Assembly (NCBI GenBank): GCA_038030265.1
Contig: CM075939.1
Location: forward strand, 34,577,253 to 34,641,252
Reading direction: 5' to 3'
From: Corythucha ciliata
Lineage: Eukaryota > Arthropoda > Insecta > Hemiptera > Tingidae
Length of the DNA stretch: 64,000 nucleotides
The position numbers and the translations under genes were made by a program. This document shows positions 11,741-22,877 of the stretch, one piece after another. Below the pieces are notes generated by a model. The model worked only from the letters and a program-made list of their open reading frames with translations, was not told the DNA's origin and did not search any database. Position 1 is the first letter of the stretch, and every line of letters starts with the position of its first letter.

Positions 11741-12383
11741 ATTACAAGTTGCACCACTCCACCCCCTCCCGCCCTAAATCAGCGGTCTCAAATAAATTTC
11801 TCATTTTGATCCCGGAAGAGAGCACTGCGTTCTTTACTTTATTCAAGTTCAGTTTACATGGTTCCTTTATTTTAGCCCTTTGTGAACTGCAGAGCAGAAA
11901 TTATAGTTTGAAGATCAGGGTCGTACTGAAACAACTTCTTCGGGGCGGGAGAGTCGGATTCCCCCCACCACCACCCAAAGAAGCAGTAAAATTGGGCGTT
12001 CTTCTTCCTGACGTTACTTGTTCTCATCGTGTTTTTGACCCTTCGTTACAGTTTTAACGAACATTTCGTCAATACGATCATAACATTAAAATTAAATGCT
12101 GTGAAAGACGAAGGATCAATGCTGCAAAGCACTCCAGGTTGAAGTACTGAAGTAGTACTGCACGTTGAAAGGATGATTAGGGTAACGAGTTAGTGTACCC
12201 ATCAAACCGGAACACCCGTAGTGCTGGTGGTTAACGATAAAGGGCGGGGGGGCTACCTTTGCAACAAATTAAATGTTTTTTTATTTATTTCAGGAATCTT
12301 GAACGAATTTTAATAACTAGCTACCTACTTATTATTGTCAGAACATGACATTTTTTGTATAGTAAGTCTAAGTTCCCTGGTTG
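11741..12383. other. No gene seen; diverged inverted relation to about 14990-15110
   Basis: Short words such as CTTTACTTTATTCAA are shared in inverted order with 15020-15110, supporting a decayed outer palindrome. An open frame covers part of it but has no recognisable domain. Confidence 0.4.
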
Positions 12384-12564
12384 TAAGGCCCCGTTCACAA
12401 ACTGCCTGTCAACCCGTGGACGTGCGTCTGAGGAAGTTTCAGCCTGTGGAAATGTGGAACCTGTGAAACCTATGAAAATACTTTATTTTTCTAGGGAATA
12501 GATTGGTTTGGTTGCATGGACTCTACAGACGCTTGGCACATGCAGAACTTATGAACGTGGTCTA
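12384..12564. mobile_element. MITE, TTCACAAGCT-type family, diverged copy
   Basis: Ends AGGCCCCGTTCACAAAC and, inverted, AGACCACGTTCATAAG. The interior shares the TAGGGAATAGATTGGTTTGG-like segment and GGACTCT word with copies at 37044-37180, 49753-49880 and 60404-60522. The target duplication is unclear. Confidence 0.55.
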
Positions 12565-13436
12565 ATAAATATTTTTTTAAGTTACTGCAGCTCATTTCAC
12601 TAAAATTGAATTTAAAAATAGTAATTGTACAGGGTGGAAGGAGATAAGTGCGACAAAAAAAATTGGGTGAAAATAGACCTAATTTGCGACCGAAATCACC
12701 CTATACCATACCATGTCCGAAAATCAAAACCCTTCGAGATATGATTTTTCTAACGCTTTCTCATGGCTTACTTACATCACTTTTTTCAACTAAATGCTAG
12801 AAAATCGCTTTCAATTTGCATTTTTGCAACTTTTGGTGATAGATTCGGAAAGAACACACTATTTCCTGTCAGGATTATCGATTTGCGGAGGATATTAACC
12901 ATTTTATGTGGCCTCCAATGCGGCTCAAAGTCGTGCAAATCGGGGATTTTTTTCTCAAAACCACAAATCACTAAACTTGTTCAAACTTTTCAGGTCAAAA
13001 CAAGCGATTTTGAAGAGAGAAATCATTATTTTTTCCAAGAAATCGTCGTTTCTGATGAAAAATTACCAGAAAACTAAGAAAACGCTTATGACTATTTTTC
13101 AAAAGGACACTTTGAAGATGTTTTTCTGAATCACGGGTTGTCCGTACACTCATAGCGTTTTCCTTTTGCCATATCAAAAGTGCTCTGGGGCGGCTCTTGT
13201 GACGTCGCAAGCCCGCTCGGATCGAACCAAAACCTGGCTAAGAGTGGGTTGAAATGGAACGACTTTTAACAAGTGGAAGAGAGCGCTCTTTAATAACAAC
13301 CTTCCTCCTCATGACTGTTTTGTAGTTTTTGTGTTTGTATTGAATGGAAGGAAAGTTTGCAAGAAATATCTATTGAATTTTCCTATGTACAAGACTGTGG
13401 ATTTCAAGGACTGGATTACTTCCATTGTTTGATTTC

Positions 13437-13592
13437 TTGGACTTTTTATTTTTTATTTATTTATTTATTTATTTGTTTGTTTGTTTCTTATAGTACCAAG
13501 GAAGTGTTATGTGACGCAATCGATCACCTATTGTAATAGGTTAAAAGAATAAAGAAGAATTATTATTATTATTATCATTATTATTATTAATA
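13437..13592 (+). repeat. (TTTA)n/(TTTG)n and (ATT)n microsatellites with a possible retroposon 3' tail
   Basis: A TTTA/TTTG run at about 13445-13480 is followed by unique sequence with AATAAAGAAGAATT and then an ATT-repeat tail. An AATAAA-like signal ending in short tandem repeats is the usual 3' end of some non-LTR retroposons. No coding part is attached. Confidence 0.5.
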
Positions 13593-14180
13593 ATGTTCTT
13601 CCAGTAACATAATGGATATCTAATAACAAGTTGCGAATTTAGAAATTCTCGGCCAGCAAACACGCTTTGTGGCGACAGGAAAACTGAAGGAATGGGCTTT
13701 GGGGAAAATATGTAGGTAATACATAAAGATGAATAACTTCATTAATGTAGAGAATCCGGATGAACCGTTTTGTAACGATTGGAACACTGGTACTAGGTTT
13801 CTGTTATTCCGTCTTCTCCTTATTGATTTATGCTGCAATAACAGCCCACGTAGTCTTCTTATTTTCATATTTTTCGTCGGACGAGCTTGACTCTAGACTA
13901 GGAGTTATCCATACATTTCAAAATGAGCCTAGTGGCTTCATCTGACCACTTCTCTGGATCTGTTGAATAACAGAACTTGAATGATTGTTAAACCGCTTTC
14001 GTTCAACAAATCGTTGGCTTCATCCACGACGAAAAACAAAGTACGAACTCAAAACGATGCTTATCACAATAAACCTTCCAAGAAAGGTTTACCGCTCCGT
14101 CGATTTTGACGGAGCAGTTGAAGTTGCTCTAGCTCTGATCCACGGAGGAGCGTAGGGATAAATGGAACGAATAAAAAGTC

Positions 14181-14453
14181 GCTCTGCTGAGGATGAATTG
14201 GCAAATGGAATCTTCAAACTCTTATCAGATCAGACCCGGAGCAGCCCCAGCTCTACTTTTTGTGCTAATGGAAAACGCTATTATAGAACAGGCCCCCTGG
14301 ACTGTATTAATTCATCTTCTTGCCACTGACACAGCGCTGGCGGCGCTGCTCTTCTGCTGAGGAACAATTGGCAAATGGAACCTTCAAACTCTTATCAGAT
14401 CAGACCTGGAGCAGCCCCAGCTTTACTTTTTGAGCTAATGGAAAACGCTATCA
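14181..14453 (+). repeat. Direct duplication (about 105 bp, two copies)
   Basis: 14181-14285 and 14347-14453 are near copies (both have GGCAAATGGAA, TTCAAACTCTTATCAGATCA, GGAGCAGCCCCAGCT, GCTAATGGAAAACGCTAT). They are separated by about 60 bp containing GCGCTGGCGGCGCTG. Located inside the foldback element. Confidence 0.8.
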
Positions 14454-15109
14454 GATTTAGTGTGGACAAACGGGGACTGACTTTTTACGAAAAAAAAAAA
14501 AATAAAATCCCCGATTCGCACGACTTTGATTCGCATTAAAGGGTACATAACATAGATATCGTCTGTCGAAAATGGCTAATCCTGACAGAAAATCGTGTGC
14601 TCTTTCCGAATCCATCACCAAAAGTTGTAAAAATTCAAATTGAATGCGAGTTTCTCGCCGTTAGTTAAAAAAAAATTATGCAAGCCTAAAAATCGTTCGA
14701 AAAATCATATCTCGAAGGGTTTTGATTTTCGGACCATGGTGTGTATGGTGATTTCGGTTGCAAATGAAGTCTACTTTCATCCACAAATTTGTCCGTGCTT
14801 GATTCGGAACATCCTGCATAAAAATGGTCAAGAGCCGAGACGAGTCGACAATGTCCGAATTCCGATCACGTATTCCTTGGTGTTTAAAACGCATCTACTG
14901 TATACATAAGTTCCTAAAATGAAACAAAGTGATAATTACAAATGTTCAACAAATTTGAGAGCAGAAGCCCCCCGAGGAAAAGTTAAAAACCTACGCCCTT
15001 TCATGAAAGCTTGTTCGTAATTGAATAAAGTAAGAATTGTAGAGGCATCTATCGGGATCGATTTTCCCAAAATGCTTCAGGACCGTGTCTTATCAAAAGC
15101 GACGCGACT

Positions 15110-17100
15110 TGTAATCCATATGACTTTGATTTCACCCTTAAACTAAACTTGCCAGTTTTTCCTGAAAATACACAATTTACCTCGAAACTGGTGGTTTTAC
15201 CACGTAACAGAAGTTTTTTCACCCAAAATTCAAGTTTCTACTTTAAAGCAATTACCAGAAAAATTGAAGTTTTCACTACTAAACTGCTGATTTAAAAAAA
15301 AAAAAAAAAAAAGCGGTTTTACGGTTTAAAAAAATCGGTCAGTTTTTGTGTAAAATATCCAGTTCTGGGGCAAAATAAATACTTTTGGGTGAGAGCGGGG
15401 GGGGGGGCACAAGTTATAAGGTAAAATCATCAGTTTAGGTAAGTGACGTGATTTTTCGAGTAGAAAACGTAAGATTTTTAAAGTTAAAACCGTAATTTTT
15501 CGGATAAAATTGTCAGTTTTTGTTGTCAAATATCCGGAAAAACACTTCAGGTAGGGTGTGAAATCATCAGTTTTAGAGCAAAATCTTCCTTTTTCGGCTG
15601 AAAAAAGCGTTTCATGGTCAAATAAACATTTTAAGGGTAAAATATTCAATTTTGAGGCGACACCGTAAAAGGTTTGGGGCAAAATCGCCAGTTTTTTTGT
15701 GACATCTTTTGGGGTAACGCATCAGCTTTGACGCGAAACCTTCTGTTTTGGTGTAATATCGTCTTTTTTGGGAACAAATCATCAGTACTGTGGTGAAATC
15801 GTCGGTATTATGGTGATCGGTATTGGTGTGGTCGGTAATTTGGTTAGTTTTGTGTTGAAATCTTCAGACTTTTCATGGCAGAGTCGTAATAGTTTCGGCG
15901 TACAATCATCAGATTTTGGTAAAACGTCAGTTATAGTGTGAAATTGTCAGTTTTGGAGTAAAATGTCTAGTTTTGGAGTGAAATTGTTAGTTAAGGAGCA
16001 TGAAATGAGTTTTCTGGATGAAATCGTTAGTTTTGGAGTTAGAACTGACTGTTTTAGAGTTAAGGTCAATACAGACTCGCACTTGACGTGGGAACACCCA
16101 CTCCCACGTGTGATACAAAATTTCAGAAAAGGGTTTTATGCATTTGTTTACGTTCACATTGCTCTGACAAACATCATCCCACGTGTTCCCACGTCATGTG
16201 AACACAAAAACACAAAAGCCTTTTTCTGGAATTTTGTATCACACGTGGGACAGCGTGTTCCCACGTCACGTCCGAATAGTCTGAATCGACCTTTATAGCT
16301 CGTATCCTAAGTCGTTCCTCGACTCCAACCTACCTCACAAACTGTAGAATCACATGTTATTTTATAATTTCCCCAGTTTGGGAGGGAGCTTTGAGGTTGA
16401 GGAAAGTTCGAGGATTGACTTGGCATACGGGCCTAAATCTCCAATTTTCTGGTTGAAAACAAACAGTTTAGGCCCGGGTCGACCACATGGGTTTAAAGTT
16501 TCGTTTAACACTAAGCTGAGCTTAGGAGAATCAGAAATTAGCATTTTGAATAAAAAATCGTTTAAACCCTTAGCAAAGCTTAAACGGACATTGCCGTTCT
16601 AACCCTTGAAAGTAAAATAAACAGTTTCGGAGTGAAAAATCTTCATTGAGGTAAAACTGCCAAATGTTTTGGGACAAAATCGTTTTGTAGTGGCGTCTCT
16701 ACTTTTGGGGTAAAACGTCATCAGCTTTGGCGTGAAATCGTCTTTTTTGGTGTAATATCGTCAGAGTTTTCAAGGCAGAGTCGCCAGTTTTGGAGTAATA
16801 TTACCAGTTTTAGGGTAAAATCATCAGTTTTAGTGTATGACGTGAGTTTTGGGGGTAAATCGCCAGTTGTGTTGTGAAAACTTTAGTTTTGGGGTAACAC
16901 TTCGGCTTTTGCGTGAAATTGTCTGTTTCAGAGTAAAATCTTCAGTTTTTTGTTAAAGAATGTCAGTTTTAACGTCTCTCATGCAAGAAGATGCCAATTC
17001 GGTCACCCGAGGAAGAAGGGCTATAAGCACTTTCTACAAGTATTAATATTTCTGGGGAAAACATTGTCAGTTTTTGGACAGAAAATCCTAAATTGAAGGC
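15110..17100. repeat. Family C array (copy C3)
   Basis: A long array of roughly 28-32 bp units with TCAGTTTTGGGGTAAAA-like cores. From 15130 to about 15290 units are in the opposite orientation (CCAGTTTTTCCTG, ACCTCGAAACTGG). After a poly-A stretch at about 15294-15312 they read forward to about 17000. It contains a G-run at about 15398 and is interrupted by a MITE and a unique segment (16294-16610). Confidence 0.8.
16063..16292. mobile_element. Harbinger-like MITE with TTA target duplication
   Basis: Termini AGGTCAATACAGAC and, inverted, AGGTCGATTCAGAC. Arms of about 70 bp share GACGTGGGAACAC and CCACGTGTGATACAAAAT. The three bases TTA directly flank both ends, as expected for PIF/Harbinger elements (TWA targets). 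230 bp, non-coding. It sits within array C3. The related element 50701-50888 has TAA at both sides. Confidence 0.75.
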
Positions 17101-17236
17101 TACAACGATAGTTTACAATCGGAAATGTTATTTTTTGACGGATTCCTGCCCCTTTTTGGGGAAAATTCAGTTTCCGGGGAACAATTTGACAATTTAAAGC
17201 CCCTATAACATATCTGAGTAGACTAACCACCATAGT

Positions 17237-17425
17237 TAATGCATGCATGAAACTGTAGCCGTAGGAGCCTACGTTGTCTGTCTTCCCTCGTTGAGGTGAG
17301 TTAAGTCCAACTGACAGACGCTGAAGATGGCGAGCAGCCGAAACCGGTTCGTTTCTAACGCACCTCAACGAGGGAAGACAGACAACGTAGGCTCCTACGG
17401 CTACAGTTTCATGCATGCATTACCT
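17237..17425. mobile_element. Short Penelope-like remnant: hammerhead between 62-bp perfect inverted arms
   Basis: Arms 17237-17298 and 17361-17422 are perfect reverse complements as far as I can read (start TAATGCATGCATGAAACTG, inner end CTCGTTGAGGTG). The 62-bp loop between them holds a hammerhead-like sequence. Possible diverged 15-bp target duplication: ACTAACCACCATAGT (17222) and ACTAACCCTCGTAGT (17426), 12 of 15 matching. Penelope-like elements are known to carry hammerheads in their terminal repeats and to occur in inverted arrangements. No coding remains. Confidence 0.65.
17316..17354 (+). ncRNA. Hammerhead ribozyme motif (Penelope type)
   Basis: Core CTGAAGA (17321-17327, position N7 = A) is followed by stem II GGC/GCC with loop GAGCA, then GAA (17340-17342). 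Stem III is ACC/GGT without a loop (17343-17348), H17 is T (17349), and stem I is ACG (17318-17320) with CGT (17350-17352). The conserved CUGANGA...GAA...UH order is complete. Short palindromic stem III is typical of Penelope hammerheads, which may act as dimers. Predicted cleavage follows 17349. Activity is not shown. Confidence 0.65.
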
Positions 17426-17440
17426 ACTAACCCTCGTAGT

Positions 17441-19230
17441 CTAAGCGATCATACTAACAATATCAATAACCACCAGTTCTCTTGCTGGGGTATCTGGTGC
17501 ACCTGACATCTTCTGTGACAAATCGTGGGCATCGTGAAGGTCGAGCGGTAGTGCACCCCCCAATACGCGGAACGTGAGGTGCGCGGTGGTGAAGTAGGCT
17601 TGTAGCGTCGCGAATCTATACATTTTCAGTTCATTGGTTATCTTGTTTCGTAAGTTTTCGGTTGATAGGGTCGAGACGTAAACTATAGTGTATTTGAAAC
17701 AAGCAGTGCAACGGCAAGGAACTACACAGTGAATGATGATACTCTTTTCAGTCTCATCATTTTTCAGTATACTCGAAACCCTAATCGCTTCCCAGCAGCA
17801 TTATTAAATCATCAAAGGATTAAACAAGGCGTATATCTTGCATAGACTCTCTTCTTACCCCATCCTCCAAACAGGCCTTTCTTCATAAAACAGCTACAAT
17901 TAGTCTTACTATATTCATTTTTCTTCTAGAAGTTGAATGATTGTGCAAGACAAGCCTTGTCAAGCTTCCATCCGTTTTCATTACTAAGAGAGTAAAACGA
18001 GAAGAGCCGAAGCTCCACTCCCAAATATAGTGCCAATCTGCATGCTTCTATTTCGCTCTCCAGATCTATCCTGGGCGTGAATGTCGTCAATCACTGCCAA
18101 CTGTCGAATAATTTAAATCTTCAACGGCATTGAGAGGTTTTATAATGGCCCAGAGGAAAGTGGATAATGCTGAGCTTATGTTCTCTATAGGGACGCGTTA
18201 TAAAACACCTCATTAGGGTCCAATTGGGTCGTTTGGAAGGGGGGGGGGATTTAAGATAATCATGAAAATTTTTAAACTCTGCTTGTAAAACTTGGTGAAT
18301 TTAAACACTTGCAATGTTGAAGAGGAAAATTGAGCCACACAATTTCTGACACAAATTCTGAATCCTTCGTGAACCAGAAACACTCAACGCCCACGCAATA
18401 AGGTCGATTCCAAACCACGAGGAAATGTCGTACGGATTAAACAGGACTCTAAAAATCAACTACCTATACTTGGTTTTATTATATGTCTAGAATTAGACGG
18501 AATTTCTGGATGATAAACTGAGCCTAATGCAAAGTGATTTTGTTATGAGATAAACTTTTTTGTACCTATATGAAGATACCTTCCCTACTTTTTTACCTCT
18601 TGAACAGTACCTACTCGCGAAAAGGTTTTTAGATAGCAAAAGTAGATGATGTGGTGGAGGTGTGGTGATGAGACGGATTGAAGGAAGGGGAGGTACTGCC
18701 ATGCATTCTTGGAAAAGCTCGAATAAAGGTGGAAGGAGATGGAATGACACGATGAAGGTATATGGAGAAGGAAGGTTGAACACAGTCTTGTCATCGATGA
18801 TACGAGAAGCCAGGGTTCAGTGGGCGGGGGTGCTGAAACTATCTACCGAGCTCACAATCTCGTGGTTATTACGAGACGACAAGAGCTGAAGCTTAATTCT
18901 CGCATAGTCTACCACACACTCTTCTTCCCCTTTCCACCAACCATAATTTTTGGTTTTGGTTTTTAAGTGTTATTAAGGTTCATCAGTGAAATTTCGGTGC
19001 TTTTGTGTAATAAAAACAGGAGGAGAAACGGAGAAATTCATGAAAGTTTCACGACCTTCAGTATAAATCTAGTAAAATTGATTATCCAACCAGGCTTGTC
19101 TTTTTCAGGTGCAACTTCGGACCAGTGCAGCAGTGGCCGGTGATCCGGTGTGGCTGCGAGGAACTTTTAGCTGAAAAACTTACTTTGACTTTTCTTTTAG
19201 GGATAGGTTATAAAGATTGTTAGTGAATTT
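17441..19230. other. No gene seen
   Basis: Unique-looking sequence with short open frames only, and a G-run at about 18239. No domain, RNA gene or clear repeat recognised. Confidence 0.5.
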
Positions 19231-19456
19231 AGAGTAAGTGAAGGTTATAACAAAAATTTATTTAATGGGAAAAATTTAATATTCTACAACTTAGCTCTAA
19301 ACCACCTAAAGTAATAAACCATAGACAACATAATAAAGACCATATGCAAATAGTTCGGCGTGCACGCGTTTATTACTTTAGGTAGTTTAGAGCTAAGTAG
19401 TTGAATATTAAATTTTTCCCATTAAATAAATTTTTGTTATAACCTTCACTTACTTT
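19231..19456. mobile_element. MITE with about 88-bp inverted arms
   Basis: Arms 19231-19320 and 19366-19456 are near-perfect inverted copies (AGTAAGTGAAGGTTATAAC outermost; TTAGCTCTAAA, CCTAAAGTAATAAA inward). The short centre contains GGCGTGCACGCG. No coding. Target duplication not resolved. Confidence 0.75.
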
Positions 19457-19787
19457 ACCCATTAGCCCTATCAATACATTGATGCGGAACACATGATGGT
19501 AGTGGCTGACGGTTGTGGCAAACGGGTTATTCACCGACCACACGTGAGAAGTACGTGCGTTGAAAATTCCACTCCTCGTGCGAAGGAGGTTTCATCAGTT
19601 CACAATACGTTCGATGCGAAATCCGGATCACGGAGCGCCTCCTTCTTTCAAAATCAGTTGGGAGTAAATCCTGGAAGGGAAAAGGTCGTTTCCTTGAAGC
19701 ACAACTGTGGAACGTGGTGTGCGGTACTATTAACCGGTTTCCAAGCCACCGAGTGCTAATTTTGTGTTGATAGTCGTTTAAAAAAAC

Positions 19788-19990
19788 AACGGGGAACTTG
19801 CACATTTTTCAATCATTGGTGTTTCTTGAAGAGGGCTCTTCAACAAGACAATTGCCTACATTAAACATTGAAATCAATGAGGGTTTTTTTTTTTGGCGAA
19901 TTTTTAAAAATTTTGAGTGGGGGGTTGATTACGTCAAAGGGCAGTTAATGAAATGGATGGTGTTGGTAAGAGGGGGGAAGAGCCGTTTTC
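19788..19990 (+). repeat. Dispersed repeat F, copy 1
   Basis: This starts ACGGGGAACTTGCAC and contains AGAGGGCTCTTC, TTTTTAAAAATTTTGAGTGG and ATTACGT. It matches 34395-34613 on the opposite strand. An open frame runs over it from 19798 to 20049, but the other copy does not keep that frame, so coding is unlikely. Confidence 0.7.
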
Positions 19991-21933
19991 TGGGGTTTAA
20001 TCATAGAGATAAAAATGAATGGAGAAAGCTTGGGCTTGAAATTTGTTAGCCGTAGTTATGGTGGGGAGGTGCCCCTTGTTAACCACAAAGTAACCTCAAG
20101 TCAAGTTACATGTCCACTTTGAATTTCTAGTTTTGTTCTTTTTTCCTCTAGTATGTCTAGAAATTGTCATTGTGAGTTTTTAGATTGTTTCACAGGACAT
20201 TAATAAAGTGAATAACCCACAACTATACTCCGGAGAATCTTTATTTTAAACGGTCGACCATGCGTGAATTGTTGGACTTCTTTTCCGGATATTTCAACGT
20301 GAGCAAGTAGCTCCAATCCTCTTCCGGGAATCACGACAGAAGCCACCGGGAAATCCGTCACTCATGTTTTTTATGGAATACGTCATGTTTCTGAGTTCAA
20401 GATAACTTGGTTTTTACTGATGTGTTGTGTATTTTTGGGTATGTTTCTTCAGGGGTCGATCCGCTCCGTTGTTGAGAGGTTAGCGTACCAAAAGTTTCTG
20501 GAACTGTAATGGGAGGGGGTTAATGATTACCATCGAGGTAATTTATTTCAGTTTTTTCCTTATTAATCTGGTCCACACATTAAGCAGTGAGTAGGACCTC
20601 ATAACAATGAGCATCCGACAAAATTTTCCACCGCTTTTTCTCTCAAAAAAATGTTTGTATGCCAAATTGTTTCGTTTCCTTTACAGGTGGCTCGGCAAAA
20701 TTGGAAAAAATTACCAATATCTAAAAAATGTGTTTTCTTTGGCATATTGATTGCTTTTAATTTGTGTAGTTTTCTTCCTGGATGAGTTTGACAGGGATTT
20801 GTTGCACAAACGCACCTTGCTTAACCCGAAATGTATCCTAATTTGGCGTGAAAAAGATTTTGACCGGTCAAAATTGTCAAATTCTGGTCAATAATTGACC
20901 GGAAAAGATTTTGACCGGTCAAATGCCCAACACTAAAAAATTGCATGCCTTTGTCACTTACAAATCCCTGAATTTCTCTCCTCTAAAATTCTGTTTTGAG
21001 GGGCTGTTTCTCCGAATGACCAAATTCGAGGGATTGGTTTGTTATGGGTCACACTCACCCTAACGATGATATGATGAGGGGGAGTCGAGGTAAAAGCGGC
21101 TTGGCTCAGGTAGATGAAATTTATATTGATAATAAAAAATCATAAATGAACGCAAATGGACGAGTGCGTGAGGACCCACTCATCTCACACGTGTTTCACT
21201 TTTCTATTACCACCCCCCCCAGGTTTTCATTTTCGTGCACGGTGCAATTTATGGGGAAAAGTGACAGACTGGCATGCCGAAACCCACTTTTTTCAACCTT
21301 TCTGAGGTTGTGTATCAAGAATATGAAGTCATCCCGGACTTTCTTTTTTTTCACGAACACCATACTTTCTTTCCCTACGGGAACGTGGAAATAATAATCC
21401 TAAAATTCACCCTCTCGTCCTAAATAAACCCTAGGCGGTTTTTTTTTTTTTTTTTCAAGAATGGCCAAAATTTAAAATGGGACCCAACCGTAAATCTCAG
21501 GGATTTGTGACGCGGGGAATACGACTATCGGTTCCATCTCCGGTGCTGCCGTTCTTGGCCACCTCCTTTGGCTCCTGGCTCCCTTGACACACCCAAAATA
21601 GCACTGGGCATTATAATGATTCTATGGTCTCCTTGGCCAACTGTATGTCTGAGGTGCACCTTTGCTAACCGCACGGCATGGATTATCCCAGAAAGTTCAC
21701 AAATCGAATCCGAATCGTGGGCTGAATCGAATGTTCGTAGCCAGTAGCCACACAAATTGCTATAAGCACGTGCACCGTTCTATCTCTGCTCGAAAGGAAT
21801 AAATCGTCGCAAGACAATCGAAATCAAGGAGCCAAATCGCCATTCAACAGGATGCCAAGTCACCTTTTCATGTTCCGATATTCAGGAACATAATAAGCGC
21901 CCATCTAAAAATTCCAATTTAAAAATTTTTAAC
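19991..21933. other. No gene seen; short TTTGACCGGTCAAA palindromes
   Basis: Two copies of AAGATTTTGACCGGTCAAA lie at about 20850-20920, 50 bp apart. The rest shows short open frames without domains and homopolymer T and C tracts near 21210 and 21440. Confidence 0.5.
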
Positions 21934-22877
21934 CTGCAGTCCGTACACCCTCTAGCGGAACTCAGAGGGTACACCGGGGTCTTTTTTGCCGGGGCTCTAA
22001 ATTGTCTGCTTCCGCCTTTCATTTCCGAAGTTTAGGGTTTCTCAGCACAAAATGATTATAGCTAATTTATAGGTTGATTGTTCATCGAAAAACAAAAATT
22101 ATCTCGACAACTACATATGTATAGTAAAGTTTTGAAACTGCTAAAGATCACAGCCAAAATTCTATTTACTTTATTAATTGCACCATGTTCACTCTTACTA
22201 AGCAAAAATGACTTCAAACGGTAAAATTATAATGAGTGAAATAACATACATAATAAAATAAAACGAAAGTTCAATAAAATAAGTGTTTCTCGAGAAAAAA
22301 CTTCTGCGTGGAACTATGCTATCAAACTATATCACGCCCATTTTCGGCCTCGGAATCTCCTTCATGCTCATCGAGTTCAAACAGAAGTCGATCAAACCGT
22401 TTCAGCAAAGTTTCGGTCATTGGAACGAAATTATTGTTGCGTGGACGTAAATACAACGTTACAGCGAGTATAGTGCCAAAAATTTCCCTTCATTACACAA
22501 ATTTACGCTCGGTAAGATGCCAAATGCACTTTTAGGGTCATAAAACCAGAAACAGGAGATCGCGGACAACATTGCAAAAATATTGCATTCAAACTGTACG
22601 ACATGTCCGTACACCCGGTCTTTCAGACCAGAGAGAAAGCAAAACGGTCAACATTACAGTCTTACAACATTACGGTCTTTTGGACCGGGACGAGGAAGAA
22701 TTTTGGCGGTATAAGGTAGAGGGGGAACGAGATTGAGATTTTTCTCTCGCTCTGGCGACACCTTTCCAGCAGTCAGGAGGCTACTGAAAAGCTCAAACGC
22801 ATAACATGAGTTTAGAAAATAAAACAAAACTTGAAAGAGGGGATCCCCGGTCTTTTAGACCGGTGTACGGACTGCAG
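21934..22877. mobile_element. 944-bp non-autonomous element with 16-bp TIRs and repeated GGTCTTTTnGACCGG hairpins
   Basis: The left end CTGCAGTCCGTACACC is exactly inverted at 22862-22877. The motif GGTCTTT-AGACC occurs in variants near 21979, 22617, 22677 and 22848, and the tip word TGTCCGTACACC appears again internally near 22602. No transposase is seen. The target site is uncertain: TTAA-like bases lie near both ends but do not match exactly. Confidence 0.6.

Larger units (their letters stand above)
12628..14818. mobile_element. 2.2-kb foldback element with long (about 340 bp) inverted arms
   Basis: Arms 12628-12970 and 14480-14818 are diverged inverted copies: both contain TCGAGATATGATTTTTC or its close variant, TTCGGAAAGA followed by CACAC, TGTCAGGATTA and TCAAAGTCGTGC. 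The outer tips read TACAGGGTGG and TGCAGGATG, like many Tc1/mariner-type non-autonomous elements. The interior has no transposase but does have microsatellites and a 105-bp tandem-like duplication. Open frames within the arms are coincidental. Confidence 0.65.

Noticed and set aside
19798..20049. 83-codon open frame over repeat F
   Set aside because: The second copy of the repeat (34395-34613) does not keep the frame.
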